Origin: Proales similis
Taxonomy: Eukaryota; Rotifera; Eurotatoria; Ploima; Proalidae
Assembly (NCBI GenBank): GCA_019059635.1
Contig: JAGVRJ010000012.1
Location: forward strand, 124,001 to 188,000
Direction: 5' to 3'
Length of the DNA: 64,000 bases
A program made the translations under genes and the position numbers. Shown in pieces: positions 35,355-47,250 of this stretch. Numbering within the stretch: position 1 is the first letter of the stretch; each line of letters opens with the position of its first letter. The notes below the pieces were generated by a model, which ran no database searches, was not told where the DNA came from, and saw only the letters and a program-made list of their open reading frames with translations.

Positions 35355-37590
35355 CAGTCAGATTACGGAAGGCTGAATGACGCTCAATAAATTGCGGTCA
35401 CTAAATTACGTTTGTCAAATGGTTACGAGTACGTTTGCACCAGCCTTTGTAGAGTAGGATAAACAGTGTCCTGAGTGTTTGAGCATTATTTGAGCACAAA
35501 ATGGTTCGAGACCAGGTTAATCTCCTTAAAGGCTGTCGCCTAGTTTAACAGCACATTGAACTCTTAGACGTCAATGTTTTCTAATGCCAGCGCTCCGGAG
35601 GGACGAAATTAATTTCGTTTGGCGAACGCTTTGCACATTAATTCAATAACATCTGAAACGAGAAGCGCGAGAGCAATTTTTGAGAATTAGATGAGCTGTG
35701 CCCACGCCATGGTGACGTTCATCACTTCAGCCGTCACTTACAGCCTTGGGAAATATTGCCTCTTCTGAGCTCAGAATTTTCTAATAACCTGATTCACCTG
35801 TTGCAGGCTCAGCATTTTCTTCCTCTGGCTGCTTTCATGTGTATGCTCAATAGAATGATTTCTATTAAATATTGCCGAGCGCGCTGCAGAACAGGCTGCA
35901 GCCGAGCCCGAGACGCTTGTGATTAGCAAGAGAGATGCACTCAAGTTGAATCGGTTTGATTCCAATATTTGCGAGCAAAGGCACCTTTTCGTTGCTAAAT
36001 TTGAACAGGCCAACTGTACACTCAACGTGGGCGAGCTTTGCTTGCTCTTGCTTGGTGTTGCTGGCTCATACGCGTCACACTTGGATGTTTACGCTTCACT
36101 CGTACAAACTAATGTTCCTTGACTCTCTCTCTCTTCTTTCATTTGCACACATGCACAAAAACAAGCAAATTTTCCTCAGCTCAGAGCTGCTCTGTTGAAG
36201 ACTGCTGGCGAAGCGATCAGTGTTAAATTGACGGCCATTAAATTTATTCGCGCCCACTCGACTTGAAATTCGTTTGCCTGTTTGATTTCATTTTCATTTG
36301 CCTGTCAAGCAGATGAAATAAAGCCAACAAACTAGCAGCAGTTAAATTGACGAGTCTTTTTCATCGAATTTTTATCCGACCCGAGTCGATTGCATGTCCA
36401 CGCCTCGTCGATTTTGCATTGAACAATTTCGATAAAAATTTGTCAAATAAGGTGACAACCAGACACTTTCGATTAAGACATGCTTCGCTTTTCAGTACAT
36501 ACAGATGCAGCTTGTCTCTCTTGTTCACGCGCTAACACGTTAGGCAAATGTGATCACGCTACACGACATCAAATCCAATTTGAACTGCAGCTGAATCAGC
36601 ACATCGAACTGCCACCTTCTCTTTTCTTCAATTTCTGATTCGTTTCTTCGATCAAACTGAGAGTCTCGACGTTGAATCACTTCTGTTTTCATGAACGATT
36701 CATATCTTTCATGGGCAAATTTCATCCCAAATGCCATTCAATTTATTGTAAGCGACTGGCATTTTAGAGAGTGCTATCGAACGTTCTTGATCGCAGACCC
36801 TGGCCATCGGCGCTTTTTTGTTTTATTGAACACTAACGCCAGGTAGATGCACCATTAATCTTGCTAGAAATCAAAGGAGACATTCGAAAGAAATCGATTT
36901 GTTCTGCGCGAGCATTGGTAACACTTTCTCTTGGGAGGCGCTAAAAATCTTAGTCGCTTGCTGATCAGTCTAGGGTTTCCTACGCCAGTCTCGTCTATTT
37001 AATGCGATTGCCGAGACCTCATTTTTATCAAGACCGGAAAAATTCATTTTCTGTCATTCTCTTTCCACCTCCGCCCTTCCTAGAGCCTTCTTCTCTTCCT
37101 ATAGCCCCCCAATAGCTGCTTTTGTGCTCTGTTCGACTCCTATTGGCGTCATATTGTTTGTGTAAGATTCGCCTACGAGCGAAATTTGAATCAATTCAGA
37201 GGACACACTTGGCCCATAGTAATCAGCTAGCGAGCCTCCATTTTATGTTGAGGCCCTTCTTCTCGATTCTATTTTCGTTCGCGATTAAATAAACAGCCGT
37301 TTGAAGAAGCGGTTGATCTAATCGTGAAAATTTTGCTTTGATGGAAGCGCTCGGCTCTAGTTCTGGCTGCAATTGTCTCAGATAATCGAGTGCACTTTTA
37401 CTTGACGAAAAGAGATTCTGCTCGAATTACGCAAATGCAGATGGAGGGGCGTTTGCTTACGTCAATAAATGACAGGTTAAAAGGCAAATTTCTTCCTCTG
37501 TTTAGACACATGGCTCATGCGTAAACAGCACATGTCAAGTCAAGTGTGAAGCGATTACTCAACAGCGAGGTCTACTACAAATCAAGCAAA
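35355..37590. other. long interval without a confident gene
   Basis: About 2.2 kb. A frame at 35919-36122, with an upstream open extension into an Ala/Glu-rich stretch from about 35870, reads ISKRDALKLNRFDSNICEQ and then a hydrophobic LNVGELCLLLLGVAGSYA. It could be an exon, but no start, partner exon or family could be identified. The rest is AT-rich spacer. Confidence 0.4.
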
Positions 37591-38860
37591 ATGAGCCTTG
37601 TTCGTTTATGCTCGCAAATTTCGTTTATGCTCAGTGTGCTGGTTGTTTTGTTTGACCAGCAATCAGAAGCAGCCGCTCTGTTCAAACGTCGAACGTCACC
37701 AACCGAGCTGGCCGCCGAGCTCATTCAGCGTGTGACTGGTCTAACTCAAGCGCATGAATGTTCAGCAGATCTGCTGCAGTCGAGCGTACAAACTAAACTC
37801 AAAGGTCTCAAGTCAACGCTCAGCGAATGCCAAGACTATTGCCGACTGGGCGTCAAGTTGAACGGATCGATATTTGGCGCTGAAGATTTCGCCCTCGAAA
37901 GTAAGTAATTTCCAGCTTTGATTCATCCATGTCTTGCTAAGCTCGGTCTAATCTCTTGTTTAAGCTGTATGGGAACGTGAGGACATTCGGACTGAAGAAA
38001 TCGAGCAAAACGCGCTTCTTTTCGGCGCATTCTACATAAAGTATGCACTGAGCCAAACGTTCCTTTGCATGAGGCCCAGTGACGGCAGCCTTTACACTTC
38101 AGCCGTAAGTCTTGAGCTGAACTAGCAGAGCTTGAGCCAAACTAAACAAATTGCTCAATTCAAGGTCAAAGAAGGAAGAGCGTGCTTGTGGCGGAGTGAG
38201 AGTTCAACTCTTAGGTCTTTTGCTTTTCCCTATCGGCGAATGTCAACAGACGCTTATTGCCATTCAGACGTCAACCGAGTGCAACATGAACAATGCTCAG
38301 AGCGAGTTAGAATAACCGACGGACTGGCACCCGATCTACGCAAATACATAAGCTATTGCCAAAGCAACCTGTTCGGAGTTGGAGGGAAGCCTCAATCACA
38401 GCCTCTTCGACCGTTGGGCTCTTCTCAAGAGCCTGTGCAGGCCTTAACTGGAGTTCAAATGGCCCAGTTTGCCATCAAGCCGGTGAGCCAGCCAGCGCCG
38501 AGCGAGCGCAGTCGCCTGGCTACCAAGCTACAGCTCATCTGTGTCAAATTTTATATTCAAAGCGAAATACTCAAAGAGTACGTGGAGAATGAGCAGCTCC
38601 TCGAGCGATTGTGTGAGAGGCCGCTTAAGCTTCTGCGAAGTAATCAACGGCAGCATCGTCATCATCATCAGCAGCCGTCTAAATCGGGACTGAACGGACT
38701 GAACGAAGCGGCGTCTAGGTTAAGGACCAAGTGCGCCGCCTTCAAGCTTATCGGCTCCAGTTTCTATCAGAACTGCATGAACAAGCACTTTAAGTGCTAT
38801 CAGTTTAGGCACAGTCCGACAGAGCTACGTGCATGCCGTCAAAGCTCAATGAACCAGTGA
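37591..38860 (+). CDS. secreted Cys-containing protein of unknown family
   Basis: Three exons: 37591-37900, 37965-38104 and 38165-38860, with consistent phases, give ~381 residues. The ATG at 37591 begins MSLVRLCSQISFMLSVLVVL, a signal peptide followed by a cleavage-like SEAAAL. About fifteen Cys are spread through the chain (SECQDYCRLG, QTFLCMRP, AYCHSD, EQCSER, SYCQSN, LICVKF, RLCERP, TKCAAF, QNCMNKHFKCYQF, RACRQ), pointing to a disulfide-bonded extracellular protein. A His-rich patch (QRQHRHHHQQ) lies near residue 310, and the region before it contains dibasic and Pro-rich linkers. I recognise no known domain, and it ends SSMNQ. An AATAAA signal lies near 39209. Confidence 0.7.
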
Positions 38861-38919
38861 GCAGATAATTGTAGAGGCAATAATCAAAATAGCGACAATG
38901 ACCACGACGACGACGACCA

Positions 38920-38960
38920 CCGCCACGATGATGATGATGATGACGACAATGAAGACCATG
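38920..38960. repeat. (GAT/GAC)n trinucleotide tract
   Basis: A short run of GAC, CAC and GATGAT units downstream of the secreted Cys protein. Either frame gives Asp- or Val/Ile-runs only, so it is treated as a microsatellite-like 3' sequence. Confidence 0.6.
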
Positions 38961-39460
38961 AGAATCATGTTGACGAGCTTCCGACGATAATTATACACAA
39001 CCAGCGGTGCAAGTCCCAAGTCGCCTCTTTGTTCTATTTTGTTATGGTGAGGCCTGATCTGCACTGCTGCTGCTCTAATTAGCCTTCATATTATTCGGCT
39101 GTTGAATGAAGTGAGAAGCAGGTTACGCACCCTCACGGCTTCTGAAATAAGTTTATCCGACTATTTCGCCCTTCGTTTGCTCTCAAGGCCTGAATGCTCA
39201 AGCTGCTTGAATAAAAAATACAAACAACTCGATCTATCTCGCTGATCTGTTCGATTAGAATCTTTCTCATGTGTCAAATAGAACTCGTAGGGCTCCAAAA
39301 GAGTTGAAACAAATCTCGACAAAGAGAAAGTCAAACGTTTTGTTTATAAACGAGTGAATAAATAACCAAAGAGAATTCGAATTGAGAATCTTGAACAGGA
39401 TAGAGAAAAAGCAAAAATTATCTCCAATCAACATCAAAACGAACAACACCAACAACAGTT

Positions 39461-42400
39461 CTAAAGTCTAATTGAATTCAGAGCCGATCGAATATGCGAC
39501 CAGGTGGGCTCATTCGGGTCGACGCTGGCATTTTTGTATGAATTAAGAAACCAGCTCTGATTTAGACCGCCCTCACTGGTCCAGTTGTCGGGCAAGTGGC
39601 CAGAGCCTCGGCTCTCAAACTCAAACCCGTCCAGCTTCTCGATCAGGCATTTGCTTGTCGGGCTGACGTGAATTCGCTTCTCTTCGCTGCTCGACTCAAA
39701 TTTGTTTGCCACTGTACAGCTGTTGCCAAACAGGCAGTAGCGCGGCTGTTTCACGCCAACAATACCGGCCAATACGTCGCCTGTGTGGATGCCCACTCTA
39801 ATCTACTCAAATCGGTTGTTTAGAAGATCGTTTAGAAGATAGAGAAATCTAGAGGAGGAAGAGGAAAAGAAGGAGAGGGAAAAAGAAGATGAAGAGAAGG
39901 AGGAGGAGGGGGAGCATAGGACGTCGATGGACAAATTACCTTGATGGGATCACCCCGATGAGTAAAGTGCTTCTCGGCTATTTCCATCATCATCAGACTC
40001 ATCCAGGCGATCTGCTGCGCATGATAGTCGCTGTGTTTGTGGAGACCGCCCGAGGCGATGTAAGCGTCGCCAATCGTCTCTATTTTGTACACATCGAGCT
40101 CCTCGCAGTAGTGATCGAACTCGGTGTACAAATTCTTTAGCATTTCAATGATCTCGATCGGCTGAGCCGAACTGCAGATTGCCGTGAAGCCGACTATGTC
40201 GCTGTAGAGCAGAGTGACACTGGCCACGCTTCTCGCCTGCACTCGTTCGCCTCGCCAGAGCTGTTGCGCGATTTCGCTCGGGAATATCATGTTCAGCAGC
40301 TCGATGTTTTTCTTCTTCTCCTCGTCAATGTCCTCGTGCGCCTTCATCACCGATTTCTTCAGCTTTTCCATGCGAAACTTCAAGCCCTCCTGTCGAGATT
40401 TTAAGGCGACCGTTGTTTGAATGCGCTGCGATTTGGGCGGATGCATATTGAAAATCAAATTTACCTGCGCTTTTGTCTGCTCGCCGACCAGGATAATGTC
40501 GCGCGTGGCATCATGAATAGGAATGTCGGACAAGTAGAGGCCGCGACCGGTCAGCTCGTCGAGACGAGCGATTATCGGTGAGCCGATGAACAATAGGCAG
40601 TTGGACTCGGGCATGTGTACCATTGCGCCTTTCAGCTCCATTCCTTCGTACTTGACGTCTTCTTGCTCGATCGAGCGTCTGAGTTGAAGTTTGAAGCTTA
40701 GATGCTGATTGAGAGCGAACGCGTCGAATGTGGCCTTGTTGGTCATTGGCGGAGATAGAACTTTGAAATAGTGAAGAAAAGATCGATCGGACGCCACAGA
40801 GTGGCCGATGTAGCGCACGAATCCATCGCCCACTTGTCTTATGTTCAAATGTTTGTCGATCAGAACGGTGAACGGAAAAGCGCTCTTGATGGCGTCCAAG
40901 TCTACGCAAAGCTCACTCGGATCGGTGGACAAGTCGTGTCCGTCAATGAAGTAGTCGATCGGGCTCATTCCAGCATCCAAGCATCCGAATGTGCCTCTAA
41001 GCCTCACCCGATAGCCGATCATATTCGATTCGTGCTCATGAGGGTCTGGTCCGCGTTGAATTTCAACATGAAGCGGAGACGGACGATGAGGAGAGATTTG
41101 ACTTACCAATCGCAGTCAGCTCGTCTTGCTCTATCGACTCGATTGTGACGTTTAGTCGCCACAGAAATGTGACCGTGTAGTGAATCATGCCGGCGTAGAA
41201 GCGTCGAATGAACTCGGACGAGCTCAGGCCGTGCGCGAATATTCGCAACGTGCGCTTTGACTCAGTCGAGGCCTCGCTCCAGAAGAGGGGTGGGCCATCG
41301 CACAGTTTCGACTGCTCAAACCGTTTGGCAAACTGCTCGTGTTTGAGCAGCGATTCGTTGAAAGTGTTCAAATTGTTGAAAAACGCGTCCACTGTGCCGC
41401 CGATCGACTTGAGCGCTTTTTCATACTCGTCGTAGAGCCGCTTGAAATAGAGCTCGCCCAGTTTTGTTTGAATCGACTCGAGCTTGATTGCATCCACTTT
41501 AGAAAGGTTCAAGTTGAATTGGAGCAAATGTTGAATTTGTTAAAAACGAGAATAAAAAAAAATAAGCGGCTTACACAGATCGTTTCCGGTGCCAATCAGC
41601 TGCTTGAGAACTTCATTGAGCAGCTGCTCGTCAATGGCAGCAAAACGCGCCTCACTATTGGCCGCCTCGAGCACTGCTGACTGAGAGCTGAATCGAACCC
41701 TAGCGAGGTGTAATAGAGTCTGTAAGCGAGAAATAGAAGGCGCAAACAAAAGCAGCTGAGCTCACTTGAACAAATCGATGAGATTGTGCTCTTGAAGCAG
41801 ATCGATGCAGGCCAGACGAAAAAAATGAAACGACGGCATGAGATAGAAGCCGACCGCTTCCACAATTGAGGCAAGTTTCAGCTTTTGATCGAGCACATTG
41901 GCGACTGGAGCATTTGAGCTGTTTGGTTGTTCATTGTGCTCGGTTGATTGAAGCTGAGCTTCTGCTGGCTCAGGCTCAAGTGTTGCAGCGGTGTTGAGCA
42001 GCTCTGAATTGCTCTGCTCGATCGGTATCTCAAACGAACAGGCCGACTGGTCGGCATCGTTATCCAGATCGTAGCTGTCCGCCTGAAGGTGAACAGGTCT
42101 TCCGTCGAACGAGCAGCTTTTGAAAGCATGGTGAGGATGCGACGGCATTTGTCTATTTTTGCTTCGTCTGACTAGTTCGTCGCACTCGTGCTCAGTTCGG
42201 TTTATTTTCAGCTCGCAAATGCGCTGACGCCGGTCAGTCCAGGGCGAGAGGTGCGCACTACGCGAGCCGTACGGCCAGCCCAAGTAGAAATGCATTCGTT
42301 CGTTGTCATACTCTCGATTGATTAGATTCGTGTAGTCGTTGTAGAAGTATATGTCACGCTCGACAGGAGAGATTGGCAGTCGAGTTCGATAGGACTCGGC

Positions 42401-42799
42401 AGTATTGAGAACAGGACTTGGCCGATGTCGGCCCGAGCGATAAGAGCCCGAACGATGGCCGGCAAAGGCGATCGATCGATGCCTAGCGCTCGAGCGATGA
42501 CCGTCCGCTCGCGAGATTTGCCTCGTTTCTCTTGACTCCACCTCGAACTGGTCCTCTTCGGTCGACCCTCGAACCCTCTCGTCGGCTTTTTTCGCTGCCA
42601 GTCGAGACGGCTTCACTTCTTCGGCGTGGCAGTCACATTTACAGCCCTTATCCTCCTTGCTGGCACACTGCTCTTTCCTGGCAATTTGTAAATTGAGCTG
42701 AAGCGACTCTTGAATCATGCGCTGAATTTCATTTCGCTCGATGTCGGTGAGCAGGATTTGGCCTCGGCCATTCGAGTAGTTTGACATGCAAGCGCCCAT
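39461..42799 (-). CDS. soluble guanylyl cyclase alpha subunit with long N-terminal extension
   Basis: Six exons: 41766-42799, 41575-41699, 41107-41496, 40465-41045, 39940-40389 and 39461-39802 (~973 residues; vertebrate alpha1 is ~690). Order: a ~300-residue Ser/Arg-rich disordered extension with a Cys cluster (CKCDCH), a degenerate H-NOX domain, an H-NOXA/PAS domain (FPFTVLIDKHLNIRQVGDG), a coiled coil (LKKSVMKAHEDIDEEKKKN) and the cyclase domain. The metal Asp residues are present (LLYSDIVGFTAICSS and IETIGDAYIA). The segment NSCTVANKFES has the alpha-type sequence rather than the beta NLTSR, so a beta partner is needed to complete the GTP site. It makes cGMP in response to nitric oxide. 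The N-terminus MGACMSNYS fits a myristoylation/palmitoylation signal. The intron 40390-40464 (75 bp) is in frame and stop-free. Confidence 0.9.
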
Positions 42800-45029
42800 G
42801 GTTGATGCCGTCTAAATCGAGTGTTGCATCTTCTTGCTGATTTATGCAAAATCTAAAGTCAAGTGAGAACAAATCTGTGAAGCCAAGTGGTAACATGAGC
42901 AAAAAGCATTGACAAGCGTCGACAAAGTAAAACAAGAAGAGCAAAGAGTAAAATGAAAAAAAGAGAGAAATAAAAGCTGCTTTTAAGGACGAGATTATTC
43001 TTCTTCGGCATCGCTTTCGCATGTTATTAATAGCAGGCTGAAAAGAAAATAATGGATTTGGGTTTGCGCGAGCAGTCACCGGAGAGTGCGACCAATACGC
43101 AATAGTCTCGCGTGCTAATTAGCCATAAGCCGTCGCTGCGATGTGAAAAAGAAAATAGAAATGAGAATTGCGTTGGCTAGAATGCAATCATGACAAATTG
43201 CCGCATCTGCTGTCTAAGCATGTCGTGGTTCAGGCAGCTTAGACTGCTTGCCTGATTTGTACCAAGTGAATAACTAGTCGGGCGTAAAAGCGTCTCTAGC
43301 GCTCCAATTCTAGCCGAACAGGACAGGCGAGAAATTTGCATTAGCGAACGGCCGAGTAGTAGTTGGCCTAGCTGTGTAATAATCGATATGCAGAATATGA
43401 TAAATCGTTCAAACGCATTCTATTTGTCATAATTTTCATTCGGAGATTGCTCGACAAAAACCGCACCAGACTTGTCTATCCATTGCCTGACTGAGTCGCT
43501 CGCCTGTCTATTTGGTTGGCCGCTTTTTGACTGCCTGCCTTTGTTGTTTACTCGCATTCAAATGTCATTCGAACGTGTTTACAAGCTGCGTCTGCTTCTG
43601 ATCAGAGCATGGGCGGGCAAATATTTTCAAATTGCTGCCAACTTCACACAATAGACAATGAGTGCAGTACAACAGCGAAAATATCCAAGGCAAACGCAAT
43701 TGTTTGCTACTCGGGCCGAGCCGAGGCCTTGAGCGCATGAAGCCAGTCATTAGGCAGTGTAAAGCTAATCGTTCAAAAGATGAAAACTTTTGATTGAACT
43801 GCAGCGCTCTGTTGTGCGTGCGTCTATTTAATGCTCAGAAAGACAGAGCAGGGCCTTGTCTTGTGTAGAGCGGAAATGAGAAGCAGGAGCGAGTGACATT
43901 AGATAATAAGAGGCTAATTTGAGCGTTTTTTTTCTCTTCTAATTTTTCCGCTAAAAAGCAAACGGCTGGCTCTGGCAGCTTGTTGTTGTTGTTGTTAAAG
44001 AACGCCGCAGACTGGGCAAATATTTGAATTGAAATCGACTCCCGCGAGCCGGAAGCGGCACGTTCGTAACTGCAGCAACTCATGCGATAAATCAATCCGT
44101 CTATCAAACGCTCATTACTTCTCATACAATATCCGCTCGCATCGGCTGACGTTCAAATTATCTAAATTGATTCCTTTCGCCTGAGGGGCCACTTGTTCAC
44201 GCTGAATGCCGCCAGTAGGTTCAAGTAGATTGTAGTAGATAGTATCAGTCGTAAGAGCCACAGCAGCAGAGAGGCCAGCAGAGAAGAGAGTAAGCAGCTA
44301 AAGAGAGGAGCACGCTCTAAATGAGCAGATAAGAGGCGTGTTTGATGCTCGAATGAAATGCACCAATTTCTATTACGTGTCCTCTTGTGCGCTTCTTGTC
44401 GTCATTTTTTTTTTCTCAATTCATCTCTCTCAATCGCCTCTTGTCTTGCACATGCTTGCATCCATGCCGATTGGTTAGCTCTCATTGGAAACTTTTTAAG
44501 TATGAGGCAAGATTGCAGCGATGCGCACTCATGAAGCAAAGGCGGCATAAAAAGCAGCAGCAGCGGCGGCGGCGTCTAAAGAAGAAGCAATGGCAGCAGA
44601 AGTAGTGGCAGCAACAGCAACGCCGCACGGACGGAAATTACGTGCCAGGCTTAAAACTCTGAAACGTTGCGTGACGATATCTTCGTAATTAGTGCCACTA
44701 ACTCTCGGCTTGATTGCTTCAATTAGTAGCAATGCTTGATTGACGAATGAAGGCAAATTAAAAGCGAACAAATTTTATCGCCTTATCCATAAATAATCTA
44801 TTTTCGTCGTCTTGCGGCCAACATGCCAACACCGAACTAGAAAAGCGAGCAGTCAAACCTAAAGAGAACAAGAACGCGAGCAATGAAATGCGGAAAGCAG
44901 TCAATTTTATTTCCATTATTATTTAATCGGCTCAATTAGATTAAGCGTCAACCTGACAAATATTATCTCTGGCTCACAGGAAGAAGAATGACAAAAAGAG
45001 AGCCAGCGATTCTCGTCCTGCACTTTGCT
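42800..45029. other. non-coding interval upstream of the guanylyl cyclase
   Basis: 2.2 kb between the cyclase start and the 3' end of the TMEM237-like gene. It has a short GTT run near 43981-43995 and a GCA/GGC-rich stretch near 44550-44620. No open frame shows coding composition or splice support. Confidence 0.5.
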
Positions 45030-46321
45030 TCATGCCACGGGCTCTTTAATATCCGGCTTTTGGGCTCCGCTCGCTATGTCGTCCAGAAGAGTGAAATCGC
45101 GCTTTTTTAGCGCCGTAAACGTCCGGTCTTGACGGGAAAACAGGGCGATTACAATCCAGGCCAGAAAGGAAAATGCAGCCCTGACTGCTGACAGCGAGCG
45201 CCAAATGTTAAAGCTCTGCAAATATTAGCGAATTGGTTAAAAACCCCTGAGGCCAGCATAGAGCAAATCGGTCTTACTTGATCTGGATCGTTTCGCAGGT
45301 AGGGAGGCGACGACGTTTGATTGAAAAATTCGGCGCTGTCAAGCAGAAGAGACGTGTAAATCATCTGGTCGATGAACACAAGGGCGAGAGAGGCGAATAG
45401 GCTGATTGAATAGAACACAATGGCCCAGAAGGCATTTTGAAACGAGAGACATTTGAGAAGAAATTTCACATTGAATTTAGTGAGGAGGTCGACCCGATCG
45501 AGTGTGTCGGCCAGGCAAATGCCAATCAGCAAATAGAATAGACAGTGAAGCGGCATGGCAACGTTGCGGAATATGGAAAAGGCGCGAAGAGACTGAGGTG
45601 AATCTTGGCCGGCTGCGGGCCATACGACATTGTTCAAGTCGAGGGCAAATATGAGCAGAGCATAGACGAGCTGCATGCCCACGTTCAGGCCGTGAGCGAT
45701 CAGGAACAAAGCGCGAATCACTCGTCGCACATAGAGAGCAGTTTTGGGAGTCGAGATCTCATATCTGGCCTCCTCTTTTTGCTTTGATTTGAGCTGAGTC
45801 TCGAGTTGCTGCTGAATTCTCTCTTGCTCTCGCCTCTCGTATTGCTGCTTCTTCTGGGCCAGGAATCGCTTCTCCTGCTCCAAATAGAACTTGTCGGTCG
45901 GCACGCTCTTGAACGCATCAGCAGGCAGCAGCTCACGTTGGCTGCGATCAGAGCCGGCAGCTGGCGAGTCGCGCTCGATCACATCGTCTTCCAGACCGTC
46001 CAGAAACGTTATGCTCGGAATTTCTTCAACGCGGCCACGACGAGCGCGTCTGGCCGGCTCCGATTTCGTTCTCGAGTTGTTTACTTCGGTTTTTGTCTGC
46101 CGCCGTCGCCTTGCTCGCTTGCCGTTGGTCGTGGACGACGATCCGAACTCTGTTTCGGCCGGCTCGTAAGCCGAGTTCTCTTCTCCGGCCGCTCGGTTCT
46201 CGTTCTCATAGAATTGATCGGCAAGCTCTTGCCGGAGGCGAGCTCTTCGTCTTCTCCGAGCATTCAAATTGTTCGACTCATCATTGGTGCGGCCTTTGTC
46301 CAGAGGAGGCAATCGTTCCAT
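45030..46321 (-). CDS. TMEM237-like ciliary transition-zone membrane protein
   Basis: Two exons, 45278-46321 and 45030-45215, phase 0, about 409 residues, matching the length of human TMEM237 (~408). The N-terminal half is charged and disordered (ARRRRRARLRQEL, NGKRARRRRQTK, and a Lys/Glu/Gln coiled coil KFYLEQEKRFLAQKKQQYE). The C-terminal half has four hydrophobic spans: RALFLIAHGLNVGMQLVYAL, NVAMPLHCLFYLLIGICLA, AIVFYSISLFASLALVFI and AAFSFLAWIVIALF. A long basic/acidic tail followed by four closely spaced C-terminal spans is the TMEM237 plan; these proteins help build the ciliary transition zone. Assignment rests on architecture and partial similarity, so another tetraspan family remains possible. 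Confidence 0.6.
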
Positions 46322-46797
46322 TCTTTTTCATTTAAGTTCTCTATTCTTTGTAATTATTCAGTAGCAAAGCAGCGGTCGGCTGTCTGCCTATCGTCTGAGG
46401 CAATAATGGCCATCGCTCTTTGGCATGCACGGTTGCCATGGGCACCGAATTGATTTTTCTCTCGGCGCCTCAATTCAAACTCGTCTCAGTTGGCTAGCTT
46501 TAGTCTCTCTCTCTCTCTCACTCTCTGATCTTACGATCAAGTGAAACGTTGGCAAAAAACTTTCTTTCGAACATTTGTTCATTATTTTCGAAAAGCGATT
46601 TTCACAAAGAACCAAACAAATGTGGAGAGAGCAAGCGATTTGGAAATCATTTTCTAACAGAATAACTCAGCCGGTTTGTAAGTGCGAACTGCTGTTGTCT
46701 GAATAGAGAGTAGAACAACAGGCAAGAGAGAAAGAAGAATGAAACGAAGATAAGCCGAAAGGGAGCGTCCAAAAATAGAGGAAAACAGAGCGTTTGT

Positions 46798-47250
46798 TTA
46801 GACGAGATGAAATCGACCAGACAGAACGAGGTAGAGAGGTGAAAGAGAAAAGCCCAGTAGAGTGGCCAGATTGAGCGCAGGAGCTCTGCCGGCTCGGTTG
46901 CATTCGTCTTCTTCGCAAAAACACAAATGGTCACCTTCCTCTGAGCGTGACGCGTAGCAGACGGCGGTTTTTTTTATGTAAATGTTCTTGAACTCGCTTG
47001 CACAGCTGCGGATCACGTGTAGTTGGCCGTCGAACATGTGCTTTAGCTTGACACAGTAGTCCTGACACACGGTGAGCGTTCCATTCTCGGCGGTCAGTCT
47101 GAACGGATCGTGGCAGTTGGGATTATAGCGGCTGTCACAGTCAAAGCATTTTAGCTGCTTGCGACAACACGGTCCGTCAGAGTTGGCCTCGGTTGAATTT
47201 GTCATCAGCGCCAGCAATAGGACAGACCAGAGTCCGGCCGGTGACCACAT
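46798..47250 (-). CDS. Ly6/uPAR-family GPI-anchored protein
   Basis: Single exon of 150 codons from the ATG at 47250. MWSPAGLWSVLLLALMTNS is a signal peptide. The mature domain begins QLKCFDCDSRYNPNCHDPF, the quiver/boudin-like form of the three-finger fold, and continues with CQDYCVKL, RSCAS, TAVCYAS and the terminal CFCEEDECN, the Cys-Cys-Asn end that closes the fold. A hydrophobic tail (LNLATLLGFSLSPLYLVL) after small residues suggests a GPI anchor. Such proteins modulate channels, receptors or septate junctions at the cell surface. Three residues before the fold (GPCC) give an extra Cys pair. In-frame codons continue upstream to 47280 without ATG, so a spliced 5' exon is possible. Confidence 0.82.
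   Translation of the reverse strand: MWSPAGLWSVLLLALMTNSTEANSDGPCCRKQLKCFDCDSRYNPNCHDPFRLTAENGTLTVCQDYCVKLKHMFDGQLHVIRSCASEFKNIYIKKTAVCYASRSEEGDHLCFCEEDECNRAGRAPALNLATLLGFSLSPLYLVLSGRFHLV

Noticed and set aside
38846-39064. Val/Ile-rich minus-strand frame downstream of the secreted Cys protein
   Set aside because: It arises from a GAC/GAT trinucleotide tract read in antisense; low complexity only.
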